DNA of 64,000 nt, taken from positions 1,984,001-2,048,000 of the forward strand of contig JABELC010000005.1 in NCBI GenBank assembly GCA_028455995.1, in the 5' to 3' direction. Both the position numbers and the translations under genes were made by a program. The stretch's first letter is position 1, and every line of letters begins with the position of its first letter. Source of the DNA: Scleromitrula shiraiana (lineage: Eukaryota; Ascomycota; Leotiomycetes; Helotiales; Sclerotiniaceae). Shown in pieces: positions 24,689 through 37,662 of this stretch. The notes beneath the pieces are model-generated. The model was given only the letters and a program-made list of their open reading frames with translations. It was not told the DNA's origin and searched no databases.

Positions 24689-24834
24689 CTTATCTCAATC
24701 CCATTTATCTCAATCCCATTTATCTCAATCCCATTCATCTCCATCTCAATCCCATTCATCTCAATCTCAATCCCATTCATCTCAATCTCATTCATCTCAA
24801 TCTTATTCATCTCAATCTCATTCATCCATCTCAT
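24689..24834. repeat. Imperfect ATCTCAATCCCATT minisatellite
   Basis: About ten units of roughly 12-15 nt built on CATCTCAAT and CCCATT words. An in-frame open frame through it gives repeated ISIPF residues and is not taken as a gene. Confidence 0.85.
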
Positions 24835-27580
24835 TAATAAGTTTGGGAGGCCTTTCAGTTGGTTCTAGATAGGTATCCATCCTTGGTAGCATTGACATTG
24901 GCTGAATGATTCACTCCACTATATATACAGTACTATACAGAGTATCATATCATATCATATCATGGGAATAAAATGTAAATTCAATAATTTCTGCAAGACG
25001 TGACGAAATAAGTCAATGAATGGACGAGTGGATTCTGAGTTTGGGAATTATTGAAATATCCCATGTCAGTGGTCCGTCCAAGTTTATTTTCAACATTTTG
25101 ATTCCATGAACGGGATCAATCCATGCGGATGCCATATGGGTTTCCTCCACGAGGAGACTTGATACCTATCATCGTCGGTACTGTAGCGTCCTTCTCGAGC
25201 CTAAAACCAAATTGAATGAACTGGTATTGATATCAACCCCACTAACAAGGCTCATCAACTGTCATTCGGATTCACACGCAGCAGCACGAAGGGGATCCAG
25301 ACCCGACAAAGTAAATTATTCGATTTCAAGTACTCTCAAACGAAATCGAACCAAGCAAAACGATGCGCTTCGTCTTTTCTAATTGTGCTTTTCTAGGATG
25401 ACATTGACATTAACATGGAATCAATTAGTTCTACTGCCATGGGATTGGCTGGGATATACCACGCACGTAACGTTTAAGTTATTGTGGAGAATCTGGGGAG
25501 GGGGTTGGAATAAAGTAGAATAAAATGAAAAAAAACAAAAAAAATATAGTAGGGAAAGTAAAGTGATAGACGATTTTCTGGGCGGAGTGGATGTACAAGG
25601 TTTTGTTAAAATTATTGTACATCAAGTAAATACTCCTGGAATATCCGGTAGGGGGGGAATGCCACGTTTGAGGGCTTTTTCGTGGCATTGGCATTGTTTG
25701 ATGGACGTGGGTTTGTTTGGGGTATTCATTCGGATTAGAAATTAGATGGGATGCGGTTCTATCAAACACCGACTCCGATCATTTATCATCATCTGTTGTC
25801 GCCGCAGCCTGTCCGGCTCCGAAGTAATTGAATGTCTCCTTGTCCGAAGGATGAATCCATCCATGTACGTAAGTTACGTGAAAATGGAATGAATGGGTCA
25901 AATGATCGCGTCTACATGGAATAGGATAGATGTGATATTGTGGCATCGCATAAGGAAGAAAGTGGAAATCTGGGTAAAGGCGCAGTACAATATGTACCTA
26001 CAATATAATTCCCTCCAAAGTCCATTCATATCTGGAAGATGGAAGAACGGAGAGAGGGGGTTTCGGATGCGCGGGTTTCTTTATTCTATATCCATGGATA
26101 TAGCATACCCAGCGCTAGTTCTATCCATTTCATATAACATATCATTACCCTTGTTTGATTTATTATGAACCATCTTCATCTGGAACATTGTAACATCCGT
26201 TACATACTAATGCTCGCTCGCACCACCATTCCAGTCCAGCCCAGCCAACAACTCTCAAAGTGATTTTCAGTACAGTACAGTTCATTCATGCACATATTTA
26301 TTCGGTGTTGTGATTCATCATGCATAAAGAAAGTTACCCTACCCTACCAACCAGGCAGGACTTTGGCTTAATAAATTCACTCTTCATTCTTTTCACCACC
26401 ACCACCACCACCACCATTGCTTGGTTGCTTAGTTGCTTGGTTTTCTTTCCTTTCCCATTTGATTTAACTTTTTGTTTCGGTCAACCAAATTTGGTGGGGT
26501 TGCGCGAAGTGGATTGATACCTAGATAGATGGGGAATTGGATGGTTGGGTGAATAATACTGCATATGGAAGCGGCGCAATATGTACAAACGAGGCAAAAT
26601 GTGACCTATCTAGGATACAATACCAAGTATCTTCAGCGCTTCTTTTGATTGAGGCTCTGCTTGCTTTCCTTCTATCAAACGTACGGTCGTATTGTTCTAG
26701 GCATCTCTTTAGATGAAAGTAACACCGTGATGCGTAGTAGCAGTGCAACCAACCATCCATCACCTTTACTCCTAATATGATTCATCTTGCATTTATTTAT
26801 CCAAATGGTTGGACCCAGTTATTAGTATTAATTTTCGATGTTCGATTGTGTGCGGCTCCCGACCCTCTCGGTTTCCGTTCACAAACACAGTGCACACCCC
26901 TATCCATGCTGCCTTTCTCCCGTTTCCCTTCCCTCCCCTTCCTTTCCTCTATCATTTTATTTTCTGGAATTTCCCGCCCCTACCCAATCTTCAATATTCA
27001 CCTCCATTTCATCCTCAAAATCTCAACCTAACCCAACCAATCCATGCACCTTATTCATCTTAGAACATTCATCCCCACTCAAATCATAAGACGACAATCA
27101 ATCAATTGATCAATCAACCAATTCACCATCAGATGACAATAGAACTTTAATTTCTCAACCACATCTCCAGTACAAGTGTCAGGTACATCCAACTTGTCAT
27201 GCACCACGGATAAGCACTTGACATACCCGTCGCCCCATCTCATGTCATCCCAAGCTAGATAGATGGATAGATACTACCGTAGAGAAAAGAGAAAAAAAAA
27301 AAGATGTAAAAAGTACCGATCAATCTTACATACATACAACGGTACATAAGATAACTGCCGAAAAGGCGGATCTCTCTTCTATAGGATGGAATCACTTATA
27401 GCTATAATACATAGATAGATGTAGATATCAAAAACATAGATACCTACCCATTCATCCATCTTTCTCTCGGAACCAGAAATTCCGATCTTCGGCCTAGGTA
27501 GGCGTCCGCAATATTTCGGTATCAGGGTATGCATGGTATAACTCTTCTTTTTCTCTTTTCTCTTAAAAATTTTAAAATTT

Positions 27581-27760
27581 TAGTACAAATAGAGAGGTTT
27601 TATTGCAAATCTACTCAATCCTCAATTTTGCCCTAAGACAAGGTTTATTACGCTAATGTCTTGGACAAATCTTGGCACATTTTTAGAGTAGATTGTTGGT
27701 AAGGATCACGTGAGTACTAATAGAGAAGAGGTGGTGTGTTAGGAGACCTGACCCAATATT
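27581..27760. repeat. Dispersed repeat, copy B (longer)
   Basis: Partner of 15751-15898 in the same orientation. It shares the flank words GAGAGGTTTTATTGCAAAT and CCTGACCCAATATT and the core CATTTTTAGAGTAGATTG. It has extra internal blocks around 27651-27675 and 27720-27745 that are missing from copy A. The two copies lie 12 kb apart in gene-free DNA. Confidence 0.7.
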
Positions 27761-29859
27761 AATAAGGAACGAGCGGCTAATGGAGAAATCGATTCATTGG
27801 AGAGGCGAATTAACTACTCCAGATATCTTCCTTTCGTTGATTTGTCACTTTATTCATTTCGTTCGGAGGTTATGTGTGTATGCATACTTGTTAGTTGGAT
27901 CGATATTTTTGTGGTTTTTCTACTCGGTCTAGATTTTAAGGGAAGTAAGTTTATTTGAATTTGAAACAAACGAAGGAAAGAAGGAAGAAATGATATGTGG
28001 TGCACATATACACACATACGTAAATGCAACTAATAAAGGCCATAATAAAGGCCAAAGGGAGAAATGAAACATTATCGACCCCAATTTAAGACTCAGCCCA
28101 GCCTTTTAAAGTTTCTTGGTTGAGGCTCAAATTATGTAGATTAATGCAGGTAGCTAGTGCGATGCGCCATTTGGGGCGACGTCGGTGTACAGTTGTATAG
28201 CCTTCCTCCTCCCCCTTCTTATTCTTCTTCTTGTATGAGCAAAAGATAGATAGCTCATGAGATATCTAGGTAGTTACTTGATAAATCCATTATATCTAAA
28301 GATATCTAGTCTATATCCATACACAAGCTACCATTCCCTGCCTACTCATTTTTTTATATCCACCAAGTAGAGAGAAGAGGACAGTCAAAGGTGAAGAAAC
28401 ATAATCATTTATCCTGCAAAGAAAAAGACAAACGAGATGAATACCAGTCATTCAATCATATTCAACCAATCATAGGTTCCAATACAATGTATCCTCAAAA
28501 TCTCAACCAACTACAAGCGACTTATGGAACAATAAAGGCTATCATCCACAACACGACACAATAGCCCTGAAGATCTGGATTCATTTACATCAAAATGAGT
28601 ATCCAATCCCAGAACAATAACGGGGGCAATAAAAAGGGTACACTTTGAGATGATAACCCCATGAGTACTGATGATATCGGAGTTGGTTAAAGTATTCTGC
28701 TATCGATATATGACCTCGTGGTTGTGCACAATGCACGAACATAGTACGTAACCAGTAGGGAGTTCGATCCTAGCTATTAGCTTCGAGAAATGTTGAACAT
28801 CGAATCTCCCAGCATGTAGTTGTCGATTTTCAATCGAACGCCGGGGACAAGTGAGTTGACGTACTATTCGAGCTTTTCTTTATCGAGGTGTTGCTTTGCA
28901 TCTTGCATTCTCCGTGTATCGAAGTTTTGGTGACTGAAGACCTGCTTGTAAAATTTGATAGAGTCCCTTGAAATCCCTGGTCTCTGTCGCTATCTTGACT
29001 TAGTTGGGTCTGGGTGGCAGTCTGACTTTGTAAGATGGCAGTGGCAGAAATTCTCTAATAGTGCGTGGTTGACTTCAGCCAGGAGACAGTATACCCGAGC
29101 TTCTCGAGGTTTGGGCGATGGTAAACGATACCCTTTTCTTGAAAGCCGAGACACTCAAACCTTTGCATCTTACCAGAGTAAACAGTGATCTTTTATCATC
29201 ACCCTTCGTGGTTTCCTCGAGTCATGTCCCACTTTTAGCTAGTTGGATGTAGAGATTTGGAGGCTCCAAATACTGATTACTGAACACTGCTGGTGCAAAA
29301 CTAGCCCTTTGAAACTGAGAGAATCAGGAATACAATTGCAATCTCGAAACGATATTGAATACAGAGTCTAAGTGTCATGAACTCGGTGCAATAGCCAATC
29401 TAGTTAAATGCAGAGCTTGCTACTACCAATCTATTAATGCATAAATGAATTAAGTATTATAGAACAATAACTGAATTCAGCATGAACATACCATTCTTCT
29501 CCTCCAAATTTGCAGAAGTTGTTTTTGATAACTGGGGCTACAAGACGGTTAGGTCAACCAACAAAATGATATATTAGTATCGAGTATTGTATAAACCGAA
29601 TTTTATCTACATATAAAAACAAATGGTATTAGAAAATTATTCATCATCTTACTTAAGAATTCAAACATCAATCATTCTTCATTCCTACCCAGGTGGGAGA
29701 AATTTTCAACTCCACCCACCCTCACAACCTTGACCTTGAACCTTTTTTGCCTACTAGACCACTGAATCACCTTCAAGGGCTTTCATGATCTTAGTCTACT
29801 TACTAACTACATATTAACTACCTAAGTACTACAAACAAAGTAGGTTATATGGGATCTCG

Positions 29860-32482
29860 TCGTAGGCATCGCATCGGAGAATATTCGCGTGACACTGCCT
29901 ATCAGAGAATGATGCCGCAATATTGGAGAATGTGCCTCCGCAGATATAGAACGCCTCCTCATGCAACAACGACTTGTGGCACGAAAACATCCAAGTCAAC
30001 CGCCTACACAGACCCCTTCTGGCGTCATCGCAGCGTCTTCTAACGACTTGCTTCGTGTGTTTGATTCGGATTTTGATCTCCTCAACATCCAGGACGAGGC
30101 AAGAGCCATTGGAAAACTCCATCCTTACCGCGAGGCATTAGCCATCCTTGCGTATCTTCAGTCTCGTCGATATAAAGAGATATTCTCTACCGGCAATATA
30201 AATAAAGATCTATCCAGACTCAAATACCCACCAGGAATGCATACTTTAGCTGGTCTGCTCTTCGTACCCTTGAGTACGGACGGATATGAATTTCTTGTGT
30301 TTTTTTTTTGGAAAAGGCCAGGTACGTGAGGTAAGGTAAGGTGGGCGGGAACCCCATATGAGAAAATCAAAACAGTGGATAGGCAATACTTGGAACGGAG
30401 AAGTAGATTTAGACGATAGATGGAAATCATCCAGGGCATGTCTAAAGCATGGAATGAAGATGACTGTAAGCAATTTGCGACATTATGGATGAATCGTTGC
30501 TAGCTACCTGTAGTTGAGACTGCATCTGTGCTAAGTCTGCTTTATGGTAGATTCATCGATATTGGGCGACAAAAATACGATTCCTCTGGATATAGTAGGC
30601 TGACGTGTCTGCTGATTCAAAACACCGGTCACGAAGGTATGCTAATAGAACACGTCATTTGTTTCATGGTACTAACTTTTACAGTACCAACGCCTCTTAA
30701 TGCTATAGTTAACTATCTTGATATGGCTCAGGAGAGTCAAATCGATGATCCTATACGCGAGCTTCTAGGTGAGGCTCAGAAGGCATCAAGATCCTTAATG
30801 TACGTCATTGACGATCTATTGAACTTTACAAAAGCCGAACACGGGCCTATCAATGCCTTGAAAGATATCTCTGATCTCCCAGCTACAGGTATATTAACCT
30901 ATATTGATATTCCTTCCCCACACCTATACTACTCGGTATCAGTATCTGAAGCAACTTCCACTTTCCAAAATGAAGCGGCGCGGAAGAATCTAGATTTGAC
31001 AATTATTACGCATCAAGGCATTCCGGCAATGGTTAGAGGAGATGCTGCTCGCTCAAGGCAGATACTTCCAACCTCACAAGTAACGCATTTCAAAGCCGTG
31101 TAGCTGGTGGAGCAAAAGTGGATTTGCGACCTCTATGGAAATCATCTTCATCTTCATCTTCATCTTCATCTTCATCTTCATCTTCATCTTCATCTTCATC
31201 TGCCCTCGTCTCTATTACTGTTCAAGATTCTGGACATGGAATGTCAGAAACGCAACTGGATAATCGTTTTCACGTATGTGATGGTAAGTAACTTCTTCGA
31301 CCTTTGTGTAATATGGCTCATATTAAGTAGGGATTTGAATGAACAAATCCTTGATGAAAATGTTAGCCGCAATCCCCAACCTGGCGCACCCAATTCACCA
31401 GCCTCATCGCCATCAGAGGTAAAAGAGGCATTAGGACTCGGACTCGCTGTCGTCGCTCGATATGTCCGTACCTTGAACGGTCAGATCCGTGTACATAGCG
31501 AGGTGGGGAAAGACACCATATCCGGCATCGAGATTCCATTTGAACACGTCCCTGAAACGGAACCAATCGTCACTAGTTCCATACTCGATGCGGGAAGTAT
31601 CTACAATGATCGTGGTAAATTGGTTGGAACCGAGTTCGGTTGTTTCTTCTGCTTCTACGGATACACCTCTAGCTAGCGACGCCGAGTGAAGAAATAACTG
31701 GCGCGAATTTTCTTTTTCCTGATCTCGGAGTAGTTCCTCTTGCTTCTGGAGAAATATTTACCGCATCAACTGAAGGAAGGGGAAAGATACTCTTCGTTGC
31801 CTGCGACATCTTCACATCCTATCGATGTGGCAACACCGACACTGAATGATCGGCCCAAATTGTCCATCTTGGTGGCTGAGGATAACCCCATCAATGCCAA
31901 ACTTACCAATAAAAGATTGGATAAATTAGGTCATAATGTCGAGGTCGTCAGTGACGGACAGGCTTGCTACGATTATTATCAGTCAAACATCATGGATCGA
32001 TCGTATTGCTATCATTCTGATAGATGGATATTCAGACAAGTTATATATTCCTCCGAATCCAATATCTTTCGTCCGCATTTCATTGCTTCCGCACTAAATA
32101 CGACAGATGTCTCTCGTGGATGGAGCCGCAGCCGCACGAATGATTCGAGTATCTGAACGCGAACATTCCTCACTGGCAAAGGCTCGAAGAAGGGTTCCAA
32201 TCGTGGCGGTGTCGGCTTCGCTCTCGGAAGAAAATCGCTATGGCTGTATTGAGAGCGGCTATGCTGTCATCGCTTTCCTTTTTGCTTGATTTCTACATAC
32301 TGTCTTCTTTCTGGATCTAGATTACTGACTTGTGTGCGTTTGAAATAGATTCGATGGCTGGATCCTTAAACCAATCGGTTTTGCCCGTTTGGATTTACTT
32401 CTTCAAGGATTGGAGAATCTACTGCTTAAACAACAATTTGTTTATATGCTCGGGAGGTGGAAAGGTGCGGGTTGGTTTTTAG
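29860..32482 (+). pseudogene. Decayed phytochrome-type hybrid histidine kinase (3' two-thirds)
   Basis: Homology in the expected order, but in shifting frames. End of GAF with VTLPIRE then GECASADIERL (about 29880-29960); PHY domain with YPPGMHTLAGLLFVPLS (30220-30280) and VRWAGTPYEKI; a HisKA H-box GHEVPTPLNAIVNYLD formed only after splicing an intron at about 30638-30685; the following YVIDDLLNFTKAEHGP; ATPase boxes NLTSNAFQ, VQDSGHGM and GLGLAVVARYV; and a receiver with ILVAEDNPINAKL and FDGWILKPI (to 32482). Lesions: a shift at the T/A run near 30300-30315, a GTAAG-type 5-nt duplication near 30330, nonsense TAG at 30417-30419, loss of one base near 31066, a 4-nt insertion near 32021, and splice donors damaged near 32035 and at 32259 (CT for GT). 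The PAS and most of the GAF (chromophore) region are absent. Confidence 0.85.
31141..31200. repeat. CATCTT hexanucleotide array inside the kinase relic
   Basis: Sixty bases of TCTTCA/CATCTT units. In the frame of the decayed kinase it would encode a run of about 20 serines between the DLRPLW block and VSITVQDSGHGM, that is, inside the ATPase domain. Confidence 0.9.
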
Positions 32483-34877
32483 CTTAATCTGATGGATACC
32501 AGGTTGTAGTGTTCGAAATCGACATCTTGCATTTGTTATCAGGCGATTTATGGGAATTGGATATCAAGCGATGTCTTAAGTATAGTTTAACCGGTTGATT
32601 GACTTCATATGTTCTTGCGTTATTGGGTGTTAGAGGTGCTCTCTTGATCTTAGACAAACGATTGTTCGAATTGAGTGGGTTTTCTTGATAGGGAGGAATA
32701 GTGGGAGTATTTTCTAGCACGACCAATTGCTTGTATTCATGGAATGGAATCGGGATAGATCTATTAGGGTTTATTACGATATAAAGGATAGTGATTGGGG
32801 GTTCGGGTTTGAATATAGAGAATTAGGAGGGGTATATGTGGACGAATGAACATATGATGATATATGATGATTTGAGAATATGTTAGCGAAGAGTAGGGAT
32901 TTCTTTTGGGAATGGTTGGTTGTATGTCTTGATCAATGAAGGTGTATCTAAATATATACGTATATAAATGTATAGTTCTTGAAGATGAATTGTTTGAATA
33001 CTATGAGAGAGACTGAATCAGGAACTTAATGAGGATTATTGTTTTTACTAGGTTTCAATATGCTTCAAGAACACGTTTATAAAATGTAAAAGATAAAAGA
33101 CGTAATAGGTATACCTAACATATGAAAGTCTGAAAGTCTGAAAGTCGTACAACAAATTTAGCTACTTACAAAAGTGTAACTACAATGCAATGAATGCAAT
33201 GAATGCATTGATGAAGTGGAAATTTGAGCGAGCCAAACGTTGACGAGAATTGGAATAATAAAATGGTGTACGAATCGGATAGCGTTCAATTTTCCTGAGA
33301 TTAGGAGATTGATCTGAGGATGAGGATGAGAGAGAGCATAGAGTTGTGAGGGATGTTTATACTTGAACTAATAAACCCGTTTGCATTGGAGAATCACAAT
33401 TATGATGAATATCTACTCGACTAACACAACATGGAAGTATCCCAAGCCATCAAAAAATTATAGTGAATCCACAACTCAAAGAAGGAGCTCCAATTCTTAG
33501 AGTATATATATTCTATATATCTTCTCTATAAGAAAGATATAACATTGTGTTATTAATTTTTCAGAACTGTAGAGATTGCAATCATTAAAAAAAAGGAATG
33601 TTTAAATGTAAGATTCAGGGTCATTGTAAAGATGAGATGCAACCAGAGAGTACTGTTATTGTTATGCGTTGTTATATAATACAACAGATGGACACAAATT
33701 GAAATTGTCAAACTTTTACTTGTACAGACTGTATTGTATGTATTTCTGCAGATGACCGACCGACCGACCGACCGACCGACCGACCGACCACGTATAGAAC
33801 GGAGAGCTACATTCCATTCCGCTGGACAACAGGAGATTTTCTTTGCATTTGCTCGCTGGAGAACTTGCTCCAATCTAAGACTTTAACTTCAGAGAGTGAA
33901 TAATAAATTTGGTGTTATTCTATTCTCAAATATCTTTTGATTTGTTATACTAGAGTAGTATTCCGGGAAAAGATAATTGTGAGGTAGGGTGGTTACTTGG
34001 AGGCCGAGATTCCAACAACTTCGCAACCAACTTCGCAACCACCTTCTCTTATATCTTATATCTTATATCTTATATCTTATATCTTATCTCATAATCTCGG
34101 CGATAGAAAGTCATTGTCTTATTTAGGAAAACTCATTGAAACTGTAATAAGATATTGAATTCATCTTCTTAGATTTACCTACATAGGAGATAGAATCGAT
34201 ATAGATGTAATAACTTGAAGTGAATCTGAGAAGTGTTTTCGTTGATTAAAACCCAACCACATGCTGACGGCTCGGAGAAATGCAACCCGAGGATTTACCA
34301 AGGAAAAGCTCGCTCTTGCATGCCCTGCCACAGGTGTTCTCTTCACACGGCAGTTGAAATTTGAACACTAACCCCGCAAATTCACCAACAGTCATGAAAT
34401 TCATGCATTGATTGGCACCAGATCTACAAACTCTTTGACAAACACAATGAACTCGGCCGACAACTAATGCATCCCCGAGTGCGTGATGTATGCCCATTGC
34501 GGGGATTCCTTTGAGCGGTGAATAACCACCATGACTTGAGCAAATCAAGTAAACGCGCGCTAGGTATAGGACGATCCTAACTGCAACGCTGTAGACGTCC
34601 GATCTTCCTATTTTCGTTCAGTCATGTTATTATAACATAAATGATTGTCTCACGCGCCAGTCAAGGCGAATGCTTTGTATCATGGGAGAAGAGGGGATGG
34701 CGGGGTAAACGAGCCGTACCTGGATATGTGACCTGAACTGCAAGTGAATTGAAATTGGGATAATCAACAGATGGCTTGGCCAAACCTTCATATACTTCGT
34801 GACATCCCCCAGGTCAACAGTTTTTAACCCACCGACAATCTTCTCGAGGATACGTAGGATACCGATAAATTTCTACC
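32483..34877. other. Spacer between the kinase relic and the GH125 gene
   Basis: AT-rich; no supported gene. Contains GACC tetranucleotide units at 33754-33789 and TATCT units at 34046-34090. A cysteine-containing open frame at 34246-34548 (minus) lacks an upstream ATG and any signal peptide and is not called. The last 300 bp is less AT-rich and presumably the GH125 promoter. Confidence 0.5.
33754..33789. repeat. GACC tetranucleotide array
   Basis: Nine tandem GACC units, GC-rich within an AT-rich spacer. Confidence 0.9.
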
Positions 34878-36621
34878 ATGAAGGCCTTCCTTAATGTTCT
34901 CGCCATCACGGCTACCCTCTGCATCTCAACTACCCTCGCTCAATGTCCGGACTATTCGTCATACTCCCAGCAGCAGCATGCGCCTTTAAGTTCGGGAAAA
35001 TATGCTCTTTCGTACATGCGACCTGATCCAGCATGCCGTACCTTCAACTCCTCTGTTGTTGAGAATGTCATCACGAACATGTCTTCAGTCATTAAGGATC
35101 CTGATCTTTACCGATTGTTTCAGAACTCATTCCCAAACTCTTTGGATACAGCTGTCAAGTGGAAGGGCTATGCAGCGGACAATTCGGCAGAAGAATTGAC
35201 GTTTTTGATTACAGGAGATATTGACGCGATGTGGCTACGAGACTCCGCAAATCAAATGCAAAGCTATTCGACATTGTTGACTGCAGATTCATCACCTAAT
35301 TCACTTGCAAGTCTTTACCGAGGTGTTATCAATCTCCAAGCCCGATATATACTTTCAGCCCCCCATTGCAACTCTTTCCAAGCACCAGTTGAATCAGGAA
35401 TTCCACCACAGCAAAACCAGGCAACGCCGGATAACTTCTTCCCACAAGAGCCTACGAGCGTAGTATTTGAGTGTAAATATGAATTAGATTCTTTGGCAGC
35501 ATTCCTGGAAATCTCAAGTGATTATTATCAAGCTACTGGCGATGCAGCATTCTTCCAAAAGTTCAACTGGGTTAGTGCTATTGAGACGATCCTCTCTACG
35601 ACACAAGCTCTTCTAGTTGGAACCTATGCCGCAAATGGAAGTGTCAATGCTAGCCCGTACACATGGCAAAGACAAACAACTGCTGGAACGGAAACACTAT
35701 CTAACAACGGAGTTGGAAATCCTGTTCAAGAGGGTACTGGCTTAGTACGATCTGCTTTCAGACCTAGTGATGATGCGTAAGTACGATTCTCTGAGTTAAA
35801 ATATTCAAGACTAATAAGCTTTAGAACTATTTATCAACTCTTTATTCCAGCAAACATGATGTTCTCTCGATACCTTGAGTCATGTGCTAAAATTATGGGA
35901 AAGATCCACGGACAGCAAACGCTTGCATCTGAAATGCACAGGTTCTCTGCCAGCATCAGATCTGCGATCACTAAGTACGGTATCGTAAATGATCCTACTT
36001 ATGGAAAGGTTTATGCATACGAGGTTGATGGGTTTGGCTCAGGTGAGACTATTCTACAACACAATCCTTATCATTTGGTAGTGCATGTTCTAACAAGAAA
36101 TAGCAAATCGTATGGACGATGCCAACATCCCGAGTCTTCTCAGTGCACCATTTTTGGGATACTTGAGTGCGAACGACACTATTTATCAGGCAACACGTAA
36201 ATTCATCCTCAGCAAGGACAACCCTTACTTCATGAGAGGACCCGTCATCTCCGCGTAAGTCAATCCTCTACATAGGGCAGAAATTTAGACTGCCAAGGCA
36301 TCCCTATTAAATTAGGCGTACATAAAGAGACTAACAAGTATCTCCAGAGTTGGTGGCCCTCACGCTGGACCAGGACATGCATGGCCCATGGCGAGCATTA
36401 TTCGAATCCTTACATCGTCCGACGATAGTGAAATCACAAGCACCCTTAAAGAGATAGTCAGCAGCACCGCTGGATTGGGCTTAATTCACGAATCGATCAA
36501 TTCGTTCGACCAGACGAAATGGACGCGCCAATGGTTCAGTTGGGCAAATGGCTTATTTGGCCAAATGCTATTGGATTTGAAGGCCAGGAAGCCGGAGATT
36601 CTAGCTCAGAGTTTCCAGTAG
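34878..36621 (+). CDS. Secreted GH125 exo-alpha-1,6-mannosidase
   Basis: Four exons: 34878-35776, 35825-36042, 36104-36254 and 36348-36621, joined to 513 residues with all junctions in frame. The N-terminus MKAFLNVLAITATLCISTTLA is a classical signal peptide. Family hallmarks of glycoside hydrolase 125 (formerly DUF1237) are visible: TGDIDAMWLRDSANQMQSY near residue 113, VFECKYELDSLAAFLEI near 199, GLVRSAFRPSDDATIYQL at the first junction, and GGPHAGPGHAWPMASI near the start of exon 4. The C-terminal part has SINSFDQTKWTRQWFSWANGLFG. These enzymes release terminal mannose from alpha-1,6 linkages, here probably trimming extracellular or cell-wall glycans. Potential N-glycosylation sites include NSS, NMS and NGS. 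It looks intact. Confidence 0.93.
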
Positions 36622-37144
36622 TTTTCTCATGCACGCTTGCTTGCTTGCTTCCTCAATGGGAGGGGAGTATGATAATGACTAATGAATACATAACATACAT
36701 AATAAGCAATCAATTTTATAATTTTGATAATTTCAACCAATGATTTTTTTAAAACCACTTTTGACTTTCATTTCATCTTTCTTACATCTCGGCGTCGTGT
36801 GTTAGCTGCCAAGGTCAGCGAGCCATCATTGTGTTTCCAACCATATTCGGATTTTATAAATTCATAACCCCGCTTCGTACATTCCTCATGTACCACTTTC
36901 ACGAAGTTTAGTGAATAAAACCGACAATGACATCGGGTTTATATATAAGTACGTTATCACCGATTCATTCTTGCTATCATGAGTAAATATATATCTCTTT
37001 TAACTACCATTATCCAATAATATCTTACACAATCCAATTCTAATTCCAATTCCAATTCCACTCATATCCACTATATTCCAATCTCGCTCAATTCACCCAC
37101 CCTTCCAGATCTGTTCCCCCCCCCCCTTATCACAACTAACCATC
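36622..37144. other. Spacer after the mannosidase gene
   Basis: GH125 3' region, AT-rich to about 37060, then CCAATT words and a C11 run at 37116-37126. No gene supported. Confidence 0.5.
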
Positions 37145-37167
37145 CACTCGCTACACAATACCCAACC

Positions 37168-37209
37168 TTCTCGTTCTCGTTCTCGTTCTCGTTCTCGTTC
37201 TCGTTCTCG
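37168..37209. repeat. GTTCTC hexanucleotide array
   Basis: Seven CGTTCT units, encoding Ser-Arg repeats in one frame of the doubtful gene. Confidence 0.9.
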
Positions 37210-37599
37210 GCACAACAGCTTCTACAGGACAATCGCCAACGCATCTCCGCACAACCAGCCGCCACCACCACCACCACACCACATCTTCGATCTAGCCCGC
37301 GCCCTTCAAAAAGCCAGATTCCTCTCCTTTCTCAAAGTCCATCCCTTACTCGCTTATGTTAGATCGTTTGCCCCTATCATCGACGCTCTAGCTACCCGTT
37401 ATATATACTGTATAAGCGACGGATCGCGCGGTGATTAGGACGTTTTGATTTTCTTTAGTGCGCGCGCTTGCTGGGTGGGTGTGCTGAGGGGGGGGTGAAT
37501 ATACTGGAGTAGATGGTGGTTTTACTTGCGATAGTGATGGGAATGGCGATGGTGATGGGAATGGGGATGGTGAAAACAGAATTATAGAGGATAAACTAG

Positions 37600-37662
<63 letters not shown>
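37600..37662. repeat. CT then AT compound microsatellite
   Basis: About 22 CT units followed directly by about nine AT units. A length-variable marker. Confidence 0.95.

Larger units (their letters stand above)
17882..29859. other. 12-kb gene-poor, AT-rich region with microsatellites
   Basis: No gene with recognisable protein features on either strand. Open frames of 60-130 codons occur, with a loose cluster at 19945-22099, but none shows a motif, a good start context or consistent splicing. Structure seen: ATTA/TTAAT runs at 23045-23103, GGTGAT array 23391-23440, TA then GTAT array 23632-23700, ATCTCAATCCCATT array 24689-24834, CATAT runs at 22371-22396 and 24943-24963, and a dispersed repeat copy at 27581-27760. 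Confidence 0.5.

Noticed and set aside
28738..28800. GTTCGATCC, a tRNA B-box-like word
   Set aside because: No A box at the right distance and no acceptor or anticodon stem can be drawn around it.
34246..34548. Cysteine-rich 100-codon minus-strand frame that might be a small effector
   Set aside because: No ATG at its beginning, no signal peptide after the internal ATG and no cysteine pattern that I recognise.
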